Part shown: one piece after another, positions 47,910-56,919 of the stretch
Layout of the letters: each line of letters begins with the position of its first letter
Position numbering within the stretch: position 1 is the first letter of the stretch
Assembly (NCBI RefSeq): GCF_002024165.1
Contig: NZ_MWQN01000003.1
Coordinates: 1,054,001-1,118,000 of the forward strand
Direction of reading: 5' to 3'
Source of the DNA: Embleya scabrispora
GTDB taxonomy: Bacteria; Actinomycetota; Actinomycetes; Streptomycetales; Streptomycetaceae
DNA: 64,000 bases
Translations under genes and position numbers: made by a program
The notes under the pieces: model-generated
Database searches by the model: none
The model's input: the letters and a program-made list of their open reading frames with translations, nothing else
Told to the model about the DNA's origin: nothing

Positions 47910-48775
47910 GGTTTGCGCTTTTGGTCACGGAGTGCCGGTACGGGGTCTGTCCGAGTCGATGATGGGCCGCCGCCGGCGTTCGGGGCTCCGAGACTCGAAG
48001 TTCCCGGCGAGGCGGACGTGTTGGTCGGCGAAAACCGGCTGGCAGCAGGGGCAGGGAGGTGGGTCGGGTCGAGTCCTCCGGGGAACCTTCCCGAGTGGGC
48101 CGGGGCGTTTCGGGGGCGTCTGGAGGGGAGTTGGGGTTCGAAACCGGATCGCGACGGGTGGGCGTGGGCTTCGCGTTTCGGTGACCTGCGGTTTCGTGGT
48201 GTCAGGGCGAAAAGTCGGGCGCCGAGCGCCGGTTTCGTGCGCTCGGGCCTCCTCAACACCGGCTGAGAAGACCGAAACTGCCCAATCGAACTCGGCTTCG
48301 GACGCTGCACCCTCCAGAGGCCGTCGAAGAGACCGGAAGTACCCAGCAGGGTCCGAAACCGGATCCAGAGGCACCGGAAACAGCCGTCCCCCACGCTGAC
48401 CTGCGGTTTTCCCTCACGCCAAAGGCTCCGGCACCCCACCCAATCCGGGTTCGTGAACCTCCGTCACCCACATGCCACCACCCGCCGGAAACTCCCGACC
48501 CACTCCGGAAGGCTCCCCGGAGGACTCGACCTACCTGTTCAAGCCCGCCCAGTGGGATGGACACCGCGCGGAGTTCCGGATCGTCCCGTCACCCCGTGGC
48601 TCGAAAGCGATGTCCGGCACGGCACCCCCGTCCCCACGCGTCGAAGCCGTCAGCAGGTGCTCCTGAGCGAGGACGGCTTCGCTTCTCGGCACCAAGAACA
48701 GAGCATCACTGTGACATGGATTCTCACCGGCATCGAGGAATTGCAGATCGAGCTGTGGACCGGGTTGGAAAGCCT
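47910..48775. repeat. 866-base gene-poor region with diverged inverted and direct repeats
   Basis: No convincing gene on either strand. A 47-base copy at 48067-48113, beginning GGTCGAGTCCTCCGGGGA, recurs in reverse orientation at 48485-48531 with only a few differences; weaker similarity extends inward from both. Near-identical short direct copies also occur: TGACCTGCGGTTT at 48182 and 48397, and two diverged CCAGAGGC copies near 48314 and 48364. It lies between convergent genes (ABM-like and aminopeptidase), where a terminator-only gap would be expected. Confidence 0.55.
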
Positions 48776-51208
48776 TCAGCCGCGGGAGCGCAGTATGCGG
48801 CGCATCCGGTCGGCCCGGTCCAGGAGGTTCGTCCGGACGACCGGGATGGCCTGTGCCGCCAGGTCTTCCGCTCGTTCCACGAAAGTCGGGTCGATAGCGA
48901 ACAGCGGGAAGAGGCTTTTGGTGTAGATCGTCGCCTGCTGGGTTCCGCTGCGGTGGATGGTTGCCACGAGATCGAGGTAGGCCTCCGTGTGGGGCCTGAG
49001 CAAGTCGTCCTGACCGGAGCTCCAGAACAGCGTCGCGACTGAGTGGACCGAAGCGAGAGGCACCGCGCGGTCCGTCGCCAGCGTCTGCCAGACTGCTTTC
49101 TTCTCGGCCGCGTCCGGGGTGGCCGCGCGGACCTGGAGTCTGCTGATCCATGCGTCGGGATCCGGGTCGCGGTCGAGCAGAGCCTGTGCCTCGGCTGCGG
49201 TCGGGCTGCCGAGCTGAGCCTCGCGAACCATTGCCCGCCACTGGAGATCGATGTCTTCCCCGGCCTCGGTCCGGAGCCACGCAACCTCCTCCAGTCCGCA
49301 CGCAGTGCGGGCGAAGCCACGCAACGCCGCTTTACGGAAGGCGCCGGCGCCGGAGAGGCTGCGGCACACCGCCGCCACGGCTCGCAGCAGCTCGTCCCGT
49401 TCCGATTCCGGGCTCCACAGATCTGCGGCCTCGACGGCCAGGTCGAGATACGGCTCCATCACCGACGCGGACGTCTCGACAGCGAGCACTCCAGTCAGGC
49501 ACTGCACGGCCTCGGCGGCTGTCGCTTCGCCGTTGATCAGCATGTCCCAGGCCGTGGTGACGGCGACACCCCGCGCGGTCGCGGTGGGCAGGCGGGCGGC
49601 GTTGCGGAAGAACGCGTCTCTGGTCGTGGCGTCGGGTCTCGTCGAGGCGAAGGTCAGATCTTCGTCGTTGACCAGATACAGGTCGGCTCCTGCCGGCAGG
49701 TCGAGCCGGGTTCGTTCGCCCGCCACCTCGACTTCGACGAGTGCGATGCGCTCGAGGTGGTCCCCGGAACGCTCGTAGGCGCCGACGGCAAGCACATGCG
49801 GGCGTGGGCGGCCATCCGGACCCCGAGCGACCAGGGCGAACCCGTCTGCATCGTGGTCGAGAGTCAGCCGGTCGGTGCCCGCTGTTTCCAGCCATCCCGC
49901 GCGCCACTGGTCGAGGTCGCGTCCGCCGGCGTCGGCGACCGCGTCGATCAGGTCATGCAGCGTGGTGTTGCCCCAGGCATGCGTGGCGAAGTAGCTGGTG
50001 AGACCGGCGGAGAAGTTGGCCTCGCCGACATAGGTCATCAGCTGGTGCAGGACGGACGCGCCCTTGGGATAGGTGATGGCGTCGAATGTCGCTTTCGCCT
50101 CGGAGACGTCGCGGACCTGCCGGCGGATCGGGTGCGTCGTCGGTCCCTGGTCCACGAAATAGGCTCTGAGTTTCTCGCCGGCCAGATGTGCCGTCCAGGC
50201 GTCGGTGTACGACGTCACGCTCACGGCGGCCCAGTTGCTCGCGAACTCCGCGAACGCCTCGTTCAGCCACAGGTCGTCCCACCAGCGCATCGTGACGATG
50301 TTGCCGAACCACATGTGCGCGAGTTCGTGCAGCAGGTACCGCGAGAAGATGTCCCACTCCGCCCTGGTCGGTGTGCTCCTGCGCAGGAACCAGTCCATCC
50401 AGGTGACGCAGCCGAAGTTCTCCAACGCGCCGGGGAACTCGGGCGTGAAGACCTGGTCGTACTTATGCTGCGGAAACGGCATGCCGAACTTGCCGGCGAA
50501 GAACTCGAGTCCCCGGGTGGTCAGGGTGAACAGTTCGTCGGCGTCCCGGTCCAGGATCGAAGCCAGTGACTGCCGGGCGAAGAGCCCGAGATCATGGCCG
50601 GCTCCGCGACGACGCAATTCGTAGTACGGGCCCGCATTGATCACGGTGTTGTACGCCGCCAGCGGTGGCGTCGGCGGGAAGGTCCAGCGCCGCACCGAGC
50701 CGAGCTCTTCGATCTGAGGGTCCCCGCTGTTGCTCAACACCCGCCAGCCGGCAGGAGCGGTCACGGTGAACGCCCACGGCGCCTTGAGGTCCGGCTGATC
50801 GAAGCAGGCCAATACATACCGGGCGTAGTCGGGAGCGAAATCGGTGTAGACATACGTCTCGCCGTCGGCGGGGTCGACCGCCTTGTGCACGCCCTGGACA
50901 TCGGCCGAGCACTCTGTCGCCGAGACCACCGTGAGGACGTTGCGCTCGGCAAGATCGGTCAGCGCGATCCGGCCCTCGACAGCCGACCGCAGCACGACCC
51001 CGTTGAGCGTGGCGCTCTCAACCGCCGCCGCACAATCGACAAAGGTCTCGGCTCCCGGCAGGTGACACGCAAAAGTGATCGTCGATTCGCACCGAACCCG
51101 CGAACCGGTCGTCAACTCCGAAAGATCGACGGCCACGTCATACCGCTCGACCGTCAGCAGCCTCGCGCGCCGCTCGGCCTCGGTTCGAGTCAGACTCCTG
51201 CCGCCCAT
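48776..51208 (-). CDS. pepN: aminopeptidase N (M1 family)
   Basis: An 810-residue zinc aminopeptidase of family M1. The zinc motif HELAHMWFGN begins at residue 294, with the third ligand in NEAFAEF about 19 residues on. GALENFG is the exopeptidase motif (usually GAMEN; Met is Leu here). The length fits the actinobacterial group. It removes N-terminal residues from peptides in the cytoplasm. The start is ATG 51208, with GGGGAAG upstream; an ATG at 51223 has no such site. Confidence 0.93.
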   Translation of the reverse strand: MGGRSLTRTEAERRARLLTVERYDVAVDLSELTTGSRVRCESTITFACHLPGAETFVDCAAAVESATLNGVVLRSAVEGRIALTDLAERNVLTVVSATECSADVQGVHKAVDPADGETYVYTDFAPDYARYVLACFDQPDLKAPWAFTVTAPAGWRVLSNSGDPQIEELGSVRRWTFPPTPPLAAYNTVINAGPYYELRRRGAGHDLGLFARQSLASILDRDADELFTLTTRGLEFFAGKFGMPFPQHKYDQVFTPEFPGALENFGCVTWMDWFLRRSTPTRAEWDIFSRYLLHELAHMWFGNIVTMRWWDDLWLNEAFAEFASNWAAVSVTSYTDAWTAHLAGEKLRAYFVDQGPTTHPIRRQVRDVSEAKATFDAITYPKGASVLHQLMTYVGEANFSAGLTSYFATHAWGNTTLHDLIDAVADAGGRDLDQWRAGWLETAGTDRLTLDHDADGFALVARGPDGRPRPHVLAVGAYERSGDHLERIALVEVEVAGERTRLDLPAGADLYLVNDEDLTFASTRPDATTRDAFFRNAARLPTATARGVAVTTAWDMLINGEATAAEAVQCLTGVLAVETSASVMEPYLDLAVEAADLWSPESERDELLRAVAAVCRSLSGAGAFRKAALRGFARTACGLEEVAWLRTEAGEDIDLQWRAMVREAQLGSPTAAEAQALLDRDPDPDAWISRLQVRAATPDAAEKKAVWQTLATDRAVPLASVHSVATLFWSSGQDDLLRPHTEAYLDLVATIHRSGTQQATIYTKSLFPLFAIDPTFVERAEDLAAQAIPVVRTNLLDRADRMRRILRSRG

Positions 51209-51234
51209 CGCTTCCCCGTTCATTCGCTGCGAAC

Positions 51235-51808
51235 CACCCGCAGACCGGCGCGGCCGAGGACGGCACCACGGGGCCCGGACAGCCGTGGCGGCCCGGCAAG
51301 GCGGTCCCCGCGGCGATCGACCCCAACCTGCCGAGCGCGGACATCCGGGTCGGACCCGGCAAGCTGCTGTTCGGCTTCTTCGCCGCGATGGCCGAGACCG
51401 AGCGAGAACATCCGCAAATCCACGCTCGAAGGGCTCGACACCGCGGCCCGCAGGGGAAAGTACGGCGGCCGGCCGCCCGTCATCACCGACGACATACTCC
51501 ACACCGTCCTGCGGCGCCGCGCGAACGGCGAGTCGGTCGAGCAGATCCAGCCCGACCCGATCATCCCCACCGGCAAGCGCAAAGGCGAAAGCCCGTCCGT
51601 CGCCGGCATTCACCGGGCACTCGCCGAGCACGCCAAACGGCAGGCGTACCCCGAAGCCGTCGAGCAGGTCCACACCGACTTCGCCACGTTCCAGTCCGAC
51701 GAAGTCCCCAAGCCGCGGGCAGCGCAGGAGGCCGCACCCGCTGAACCTCGCACCGGCCACCCCGCAACCAAAAGCGCAAACCTCGGTGAGGCGGCGATCG
51801 GAGCGTAA
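51235..51808 (+). pseudogene. serine recombinase/resolvase remnant
   Basis: Two frames together read like a resolvase: GKLLFGFFAAMAETERE in one frame and NIRKSTLEGLDTAARRGKYGG in the next, then ILHTVLRRRANGESVEQI as in the C-terminal helix-turn-helix. The frames meet near 51403 with a one-base loss. The N-terminal part with the catalytic serine is absent. It is a decayed mobile-element gene or invertase. Confidence 0.7.
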
Positions 51809-51905
51809 CCGCGATCGACCGACACCCTGGGCCCGGGGTGTCGGTGCGACCAAGCGAAGATGCCGTGTTCGACTGAACGGAACACCGGTTCGAAGAGTGG
51901 GCAGT

Positions 51906-51940
51906 CGTACTCCTCGTACGACTACCGACTACCGACTACC
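51906..51940. repeat. short hairpin and (GACTACC)x3 tandem repeat
   Basis: CGTACTCCTCGTACG (51906-51920) is a hairpin, followed directly by three GACTACC units (51920-51940) and a GACTCGC variant, just after the end of the RTX-like gene. Confidence 0.6.
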
Positions 51941-51957
51941 GACTCGCAACTACCGGC

Positions 51958-52878
51958 TCACGACTCGCAGTCGGCGGAGACAGTGCCGCCGTCGAGGCCG
52001 ACGTCGCACTGGTCGATGCCGGTGCCGCCGAAGAGGGCGTCGACGCCGGCTTCACCCTTGAGGATGTCGTTCCCGGCGTGACCCTCCAGCGTGTCGTTCC
52101 CGCCGCCACCGATCAGCAGGTCGTCGCCGGCGGCGCCGCGCAGTGCGTTGTCGGCGGCGTTGCCGGTGAGGACGTCGTTGTACTGACCGCCGCGCACGTT
52201 CTCGACGTCGGAGTGCACGTTGATGTTCGCGTAGCCGTTCTGGCCGTCGTCGGCGACGTCGTCCAGGGTCACCGTCACCGAACCGGTGGCCGCGGTGAAG
52301 GCGATCTCGTCACGACCGGCGCCACCGAAGACCTCGCGCGGCGCGGTCGAGGTGGGGTCGTACACGACGATCGCGTCGTCACCGTCGCCACCTCGGGTGA
52401 CGGTGCCGACCTTCGCGTAGAGGACGTCGTCCCCCGCGCCGCCGTCGAGCGCACAGCGCGACGCGTTCACGATGTCGTCGTCCGCGCCGCCGCTCACGCG
52501 GCAGTTCACGCCTGCCGTACCCGTCAGCTGCACGATGTCGTCTCCGGCGCCGAGGTCGACGACGACCGAGGTGAAGTTGGCGCTCTGGCAGACGGCCGCT
52601 CCGGAGGCGTTGGTCGTGCAGCCGTTCCCGACCGTCACGCCGCCACCGGGCGTGGAGTCCGACACGGTCCAGCCGGATGCGGATCCGGTGACGGTGACGA
52701 TGTTGTCCACCGCTCCCGCCGAGGTCGCGTGCAGCACGCCGCCGTCAACGTACACCGAAGTGCGCGCCACCGCGGCGGCCGATCCGGATGCGCCGGCTCC
52801 GGCGACCCCCGTTCCGGCGATTCCCACTGTCACGAGCAGCGCGGTCGATAACCGCGCTAACCGACGTCCATGAGACAT
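51958..52878 (-). CDS. secreted RTX-like calcium-binding repeat protein
   Basis: A 306-residue exported protein. A signal peptide (LSTALLVTVGIAGTGVAGAGA) is followed by a beta-rich part and then nonapeptide-type RTX repeats with GGxGxDxxx cores, such as GGAGDDVLY, GGDGDDAIV, GGGGNDTLEG and HAGNDILKG. Such repeats bind calcium and form a beta-roll. Unlike gram-negative RTX proteins it carries a Sec signal peptide and needs no type I system. The ATG at 52878 has AGAGGAA upstream. The function is unknown. Confidence 0.85.
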   Translation of the reverse strand: MSHGRRLARLSTALLVTVGIAGTGVAGAGASGSAAAVARTSVYVDGGVLHATSAGAVDNIVTVTGSASGWTVSDSTPGGGVTVGNGCTTNASGAAVCQSANFTSVVVDLGAGDDIVQLTGTAGVNCRVSGGADDDIVNASRCALDGGAGDDVLYAKVGTVTRGGDGDDAIVVYDPTSTAPREVFGGAGRDEIAFTAATGSVTVTLDDVADDGQNGYANINVHSDVENVRGGQYNDVLTGNAADNALRGAAGDDLLIGGGGNDTLEGHAGNDILKGEAGVDALFGGTGIDQCDVGLDGGTVSADCES

Positions 52879-53387
52879 CGAAGTTCCTCTCCTTCTCTCA
52901 CTCTTCGCGCGTATACCCTTCCGGGGGACGCTCGAGATGACACGAACACCGCCACGTCCCGCGACCATGTGCGCCCGCGTACGAAACGGGCCCAGGGGAA
53001 CATCCCTCGTGGACCCGCGACGGCGTGGGCGTATACCCACGGGTCACAGAATCCCCTCCCGGAACATCCGCCACAGCGAGGAATTCAGACAAAAAATTCG
53101 AATAGTGACGATCTTGGTGTCACCGGCGCCCGCGATCACTTGACGTCTCCAAGGCCACTTCGAACGCGATTTCGAGTGCCCTTCCACCGGTTTTCGGCCA
53201 ACCGGTCCCACCTCCGACCCGGCGGATACATCCCGAGGTCATCCGAACAACCCGAACAGGACACCCGAGACCGTGCGCCGGAGTGGCCCGATCTCGGCGC
53301 CACGGCAGCCAACTTCCTTTGAAAAAGGGCGAGTTGGAAGAAGCGGCGGCGGCTTGCGGTGACCTGGACGAGCCGGACCGTGTCGCG
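52879..53387. other. intergenic stretch upstream of RTX-like gene
   Basis: About 510 bases with no convincing gene. It must hold the leftward RTX-like promoter near its left end. The stretch 53085-53160 is less GC-rich and could contain a promoter. No terminator or repeat stands out. Confidence 0.35.
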
Positions 53388-54062
53388 CTACCGGGGGCCT
53401 CGGTCGGGCAACGGGGTGCGTGGGCGCAGGCGTTCGCCCTGGGGGCCGAACATGATCAGGTATACGACCGGGCCGCCGGGGCCGGCGTTCGCGACTCCGT
53501 GTGCGGTGCGGGTGTCGAACTCGGCCGTCTCGCCGGCGGTCAGTACGAGGTCCTGGTCGCCGAGGGCCAACCACAGGCGCCCGTACAGGACGCACAACCA
53601 TTCGTATCCGTCGTGGGAGACCTGCCGGGGCCGCGCGGGCGGGGCGTCGGCCGCCGGCAGGACGTGTTTGTGGGCGTGCAGGCCGCCGACGTAGCGGGTC
53701 AGCGGCAACACCGCCTTGTCGTCGCCGGCACGCTGCGGCGTCGCGGGGCGTGGTCCGGCCGCGCCGGCGGGTGCGGTGCCGGCCAGCTCGTCGAGGCCGA
53801 CGTCGTACGCCTTCGCGAGCCGCAGCAGCACCTCCAGGGTCGGCCTGCGCCGGCCGTTCTCGATTCGGGACAGCGTGCTCGGCGCGATGCCGGTCGCGCG
53901 GCCGACACCGGTCAGCGTGGCACCGCGCCGCTCGCGTGCGATCCGCAAGCGCGGGCCCATGGCCACCAGAGCGTCGGCCACCCCGTCGTCCATACCCGAC
54001 CCCGGTCCCGGCCCCGTTGCCCCTCCCGACTCCGTCTCCGAGTGTGACTGCGACTCCGCCAT
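53388..54062 (-). CDS. XRE-family regulator with C-terminal cupin domain
   Basis: A 224-residue regulator. The helix-turn-helix is LTGVGRATGIAPSTLSRIEN; the cupin carries WLCVLYGRLWLALGDQD and AEFDTRTAHGVANAGPGG. The N-terminus is Ser/Gly/Glu-rich. It diverges from the epoxide hydrolase gene, separated by about 150 bases, and is likely to regulate it. The ATG at 54062 has GGAGGGAG upstream. Confidence 0.88.
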   Translation of the reverse strand: MAESQSHSETESGGATGPGPGSGMDDGVADALVAMGPRLRIARERRGATLTGVGRATGIAPSTLSRIENGRRRPTLEVLLRLAKAYDVGLDELAGTAPAGAAGPRPATPQRAGDDKAVLPLTRYVGGLHAHKHVLPAADAPPARPRQVSHDGYEWLCVLYGRLWLALGDQDLVLTAGETAEFDTRTAHGVANAGPGGPVVYLIMFGPQGERLRPRTPLPDRGPR

Positions 54063-54216
54063 CCCGCTCCCTCCGCCCGTGTCGCCTCCGTCCCTGACCT
54101 TCAAGTTTGCCAGGATGTCAACGCCGTTCGCTCCGCACACCCGCCGCCCCGCATGATCGAGAGGTGACCGCGGCCGACCGTGACCCGAGAAGCCGCCCGT
54201 GACCCGAGGAGAAGCG

Positions 54217-55206
54217 ATGCACCACCCCGCGCCGTCCGCCGACCCGCGCCACCGCACCATCGAGGCCCCCGCCGGGCGCCTGCACCTGGTCGAGCAGGGC
54301 ACCGGACCGCTGATCCTGCTCATCCACGGCTTCCCCGAGTCCTGGTACTCCTGGCGCCGCCAACTCCCGGCCCTCGCCGCGGCGGGCTACCGGGCGGTGG
54401 CGCTCGACGTTCGCGGCTACGGCCGCTCCTCCAAACCCGCCGCCACCGACGCCTACCGGATGCTCGACCTGGTCGCGGACAACGTCGCCCTGGTGCGCGC
54501 CCTGGACGAGGAGCAAGCGGTCGTCGTCGGGCACGACTGGGGCGCCAACATCGCGGCGGCCTCCGCCCTGCTCCACCCCGAGGTCTTCCGGGCCGTCGCG
54601 CTCCTGAGCGTGCCCTACGCGCCGCCCGGCGGCCCCCGCCCCACCGACGTCTTCGCGCGCATGGGCGGCGATCAGGAGTTCTACGTCTCGTACTTCCAGG
54701 AGCCCGGTCGAGCCGAAGCGGAGATCGAGCCCGACGTCCGGGGCTGGCTCGCGGGCTTCTACGCGGCCCTGTCCGCCGACACCATGCCCGCCCAGGGCGC
54801 GCCCGACCCGCACTTCGTGGCCCGTGCCGGCGGCCGGCTGCGCGACCGCTTCCCCGGCGGCGGCCGGCCCGCGTGGCTGACCGAGGGCGATCTCGACGTG
54901 TACGCCGCGGAGTTCGAGCGCACCGGCCTCACCGGAGCGCTCAACCGCTACCGCAACATGGACCGCGACTGGGCCGACCTCGCCCACCACGCCGGCGCCC
55001 CGATCAAGCAGCCGTCCCTGTTCATCGGCGGCGGCCTGGACGCCTCCACGACCTGGATGGCCGACGCCATCGACGCCTACCCGACCACCCTCCCCGGCCT
55101 GGTCTCCTCCCACATCCTGGACGGCTGCGGCCACTGGATCCAGCAGGAGCGCCCCGACGAGGTCAACCGCCTCCTGACCACCTGGCTCGCCGGCCTCCGG
55201 GACTGA
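54217..55206 (+). CDS. epoxide hydrolase-like alpha/beta hydrolase
   Basis: A 329-residue alpha/beta hydrolase of the epoxide hydrolase type. The oxyanion motif HGFPESWYSWR, nucleophile aspartate in VGHDWGANIAA, and the catalytic histidine in DGCGHWIQQERP match epoxide hydrolases. It would open an epoxide to a diol; the substrate is unknown. The ATG at 54217 follows GAGGAGAAG, better than a GTG at 54199. A terminator lies directly after it. Confidence 0.9.
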   Translation: MHHPAPSADPRHRTIEAPAGRLHLVEQGTGPLILLIHGFPESWYSWRRQLPALAAAGYRAVALDVRGYGRSSKPAATDAYRMLDLVADNVALVRALDEEQAVVVGHDWGANIAAASALLHPEVFRAVALLSVPYAPPGGPRPTDVFARMGGDQEFYVSYFQEPGRAEAEIEPDVRGWLAGFYAALSADTMPAQGAPDPHFVARAGGRLRDRFPGGGRPAWLTEGDLDVYAAEFERTGLTGALNRYRNMDRDWADLAHHAGAPIKQPSLFIGGGLDASTTWMADAIDAYPTTLPGLVSSHILDGCGHWIQQERPDEVNRLLTTWLAGLRD

Positions 55207-55216
55207 ATCGCCCACC

Positions 55217-55258
55217 GCACCGGCCGGACCTCGCCCGACACGCGCCTCCGGCCGGTGC
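55217..55258. terminator. terminator between convergent epoxide hydrolase and transporter genes
   Basis: A perfect 12-bp stem (GCACCGGCCGGA and its complement) with an 18-base loop, between convergent genes. Confidence 0.65.
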
Positions 55259-55271
55259 GCAGGCCCGGGGG

Positions 55272-56813
55272 TCAGGACAGGCCCGAGCCCAACGCGACGA
55301 AAGCGCAGATCAGGACGAACAGGATGGCCAACAGCGGCGCGGCGAAGCGCAGGTATTGGTTGTAGCCCACCTTGGCCAGCGACACCCCACCCATGATCAC
55401 CGCCGTCGTCGGCACCCACAGGTTCATCCACCCCGACGCCGCCTGCCACGCCGTGACCACCAGCGCCCTCGGCACATCGGCGAAATCGGCCAGCGGCGCC
55501 AGGATCGGCATGGCCAGCGTCGCGTGCCCCGACGTGGACGGGATCAGGAACGCCAGCGGCAGGTTGACCGCGTAGATCAGCAGGCCGAACACGGCCGAGG
55601 TGGAATCCGCGACCGTGCTCTCCATCGAGTGCAGCACGGTATCGGTGACCTGCGCGTTGTTCATGATCACGGTGACCCCGCGGGCCAGCATGATGATCAG
55701 CGCCGGCGAGACGAAATCGGCCGCGCCCTGGATGATCGTCTCGGACAACTTCTTCTCGCCCATCCGGGCCAACAGCCCGACGAGGACCGCCGCCACGATG
55801 AACAGTGCCGCCAACTGGGCGAAGGACCAGTCGAGTTCCCACCCGTAAGGAGTGGCGTCGGCGTCGCCCGTGAGGACCTGCGCCCACGGGATGATCGAGA
55901 AGATCATGAACACGAACGTGATCGTCACCGCGACCAGCACGATCTGGTGCGTCCGGGTCAACGGCTCCGGTTCCGCGCCGGTCGCCGCCGCCTGCGCCTG
56001 TTCGCGGTCCCCCGGCAGGAAACCCACGATCGAGCGGGACGGATCGGCCTTGACCCGACGCGCGTACCGCACCACGTACAGGATCGTCACCGCCGTCAAC
56101 ACGACCAGCATGACCAACCGGAGCACGATGCCGTCGCCCAGTGAGATCGCCGCCGCCGACGAGGCCACGCCGGTCGCGAACGGGTTCACCGTCGAACACA
56201 GCACGCCCACGCCGGCGCCCAGGATGATCGTGCCGGTGGCCACCATCCGGTCGTAGCCCAGTGCCAGCATCAACGGCACGATCAGGCCGTAGAACCCGAG
56301 CGTCTCCTCGGCGAATCCCTCCACCGAACCGAGGATGGAGAACGCCGTCATGATCGCCACGATCAACACCGCGCCACGTGTGCGCAGCCGATGCGCCAGC
56401 CGGGCAATGCCCCGATCCAGCGCACCTGTGGCGAACACCACCGTGATGAACGCTCCGATCGCCAGCACGAACAGGAACACCGCCGCGCTGCCGTACAGAT
56501 CGCCGGAGTTGTCCGGCGCGACCTGTCCGCTCTGCCCGTCCTTGATCCCGTACAGGCCGTTGACCGGCGACAGGAACAGGTCGTTGAGCCGCTGGACGAA
56601 GTCCTCGGGCGACTTGGTGTGGTGGTAGCTGCCCGCGACCGGCTTGCCGTCGTCGCCGCGCCGGTACTCGCCCGCCTGGATCGCGAACGCCAGTGCCCAG
56701 ACCGCGATCGTCACGATCGCCAATACCGTCAGCGCGCTGGGAAAGCGGAACCCGCGCTTCGGCGAGGGTGTTTCGTCCTCGGCCTCGGTCGGCGGGGCTT
56801 GGTCGGTGCTCAC
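55272..56813 (-). CDS. YfcC-family basic amino acid/peptide permease
   Basis: A 513-residue membrane protein with about 12 helices, of the YfcC family (related to arginine/ornithine antiporters and C4-dicarboxylate carriers). Features are the N-terminal FPSALTVLAIVTIAVWAL segment, GFAEETLGFYGLIVPLML, and the conserved IPSTSGHATLAMPILAPL near the C-terminus. It follows the M20 dipeptidase gene on the same strand, suggesting uptake or export of amino acids or small peptides acted on by the upstream enzymes. The substrate cannot be read from the sequence. Confidence 0.85.
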   Translation of the reverse strand: MSTDQAPPTEAEDETPSPKRGFRFPSALTVLAIVTIAVWALAFAIQAGEYRRGDDGKPVAGSYHHTKSPEDFVQRLNDLFLSPVNGLYGIKDGQSGQVAPDNSGDLYGSAAVFLFVLAIGAFITVVFATGALDRGIARLAHRLRTRGAVLIVAIMTAFSILGSVEGFAEETLGFYGLIVPLMLALGYDRMVATGTIILGAGVGVLCSTVNPFATGVASSAAAISLGDGIVLRLVMLVVLTAVTILYVVRYARRVKADPSRSIVGFLPGDREQAQAAATGAEPEPLTRTHQIVLVAVTITFVFMIFSIIPWAQVLTGDADATPYGWELDWSFAQLAALFIVAAVLVGLLARMGEKKLSETIIQGAADFVSPALIIMLARGVTVIMNNAQVTDTVLHSMESTVADSTSAVFGLLIYAVNLPLAFLIPSTSGHATLAMPILAPLADFADVPRALVVTAWQAASGWMNLWVPTTAVIMGGVSLAKVGYNQYLRFAAPLLAILFVLICAFVALGSGLS

Positions 56814-56919
56814 GCGCTGCTCCTCGCGGCTGCTGGTGGTTCGATGGGCATCGGGATCGAGCCGGCGGCGATGCGGGCGCTGTCCGCGTCGGGGTCGAGC
56901 CGGCGGCGACGCGGGCGCG

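Noticed and set aside
47925-48564. Overlapping frames on both strands in the 48-kb gap
   Set aside because: They have no ribosome sites and low-complexity translations; their mutual similarity is explained by the inverted repeat.
52870-53322. 150-residue + strand frame ahead of the RTX-like gene
   Set aside because: It overlaps the RTX start and ribosome site, is Arg/Pro-rich and has no recognised domain.
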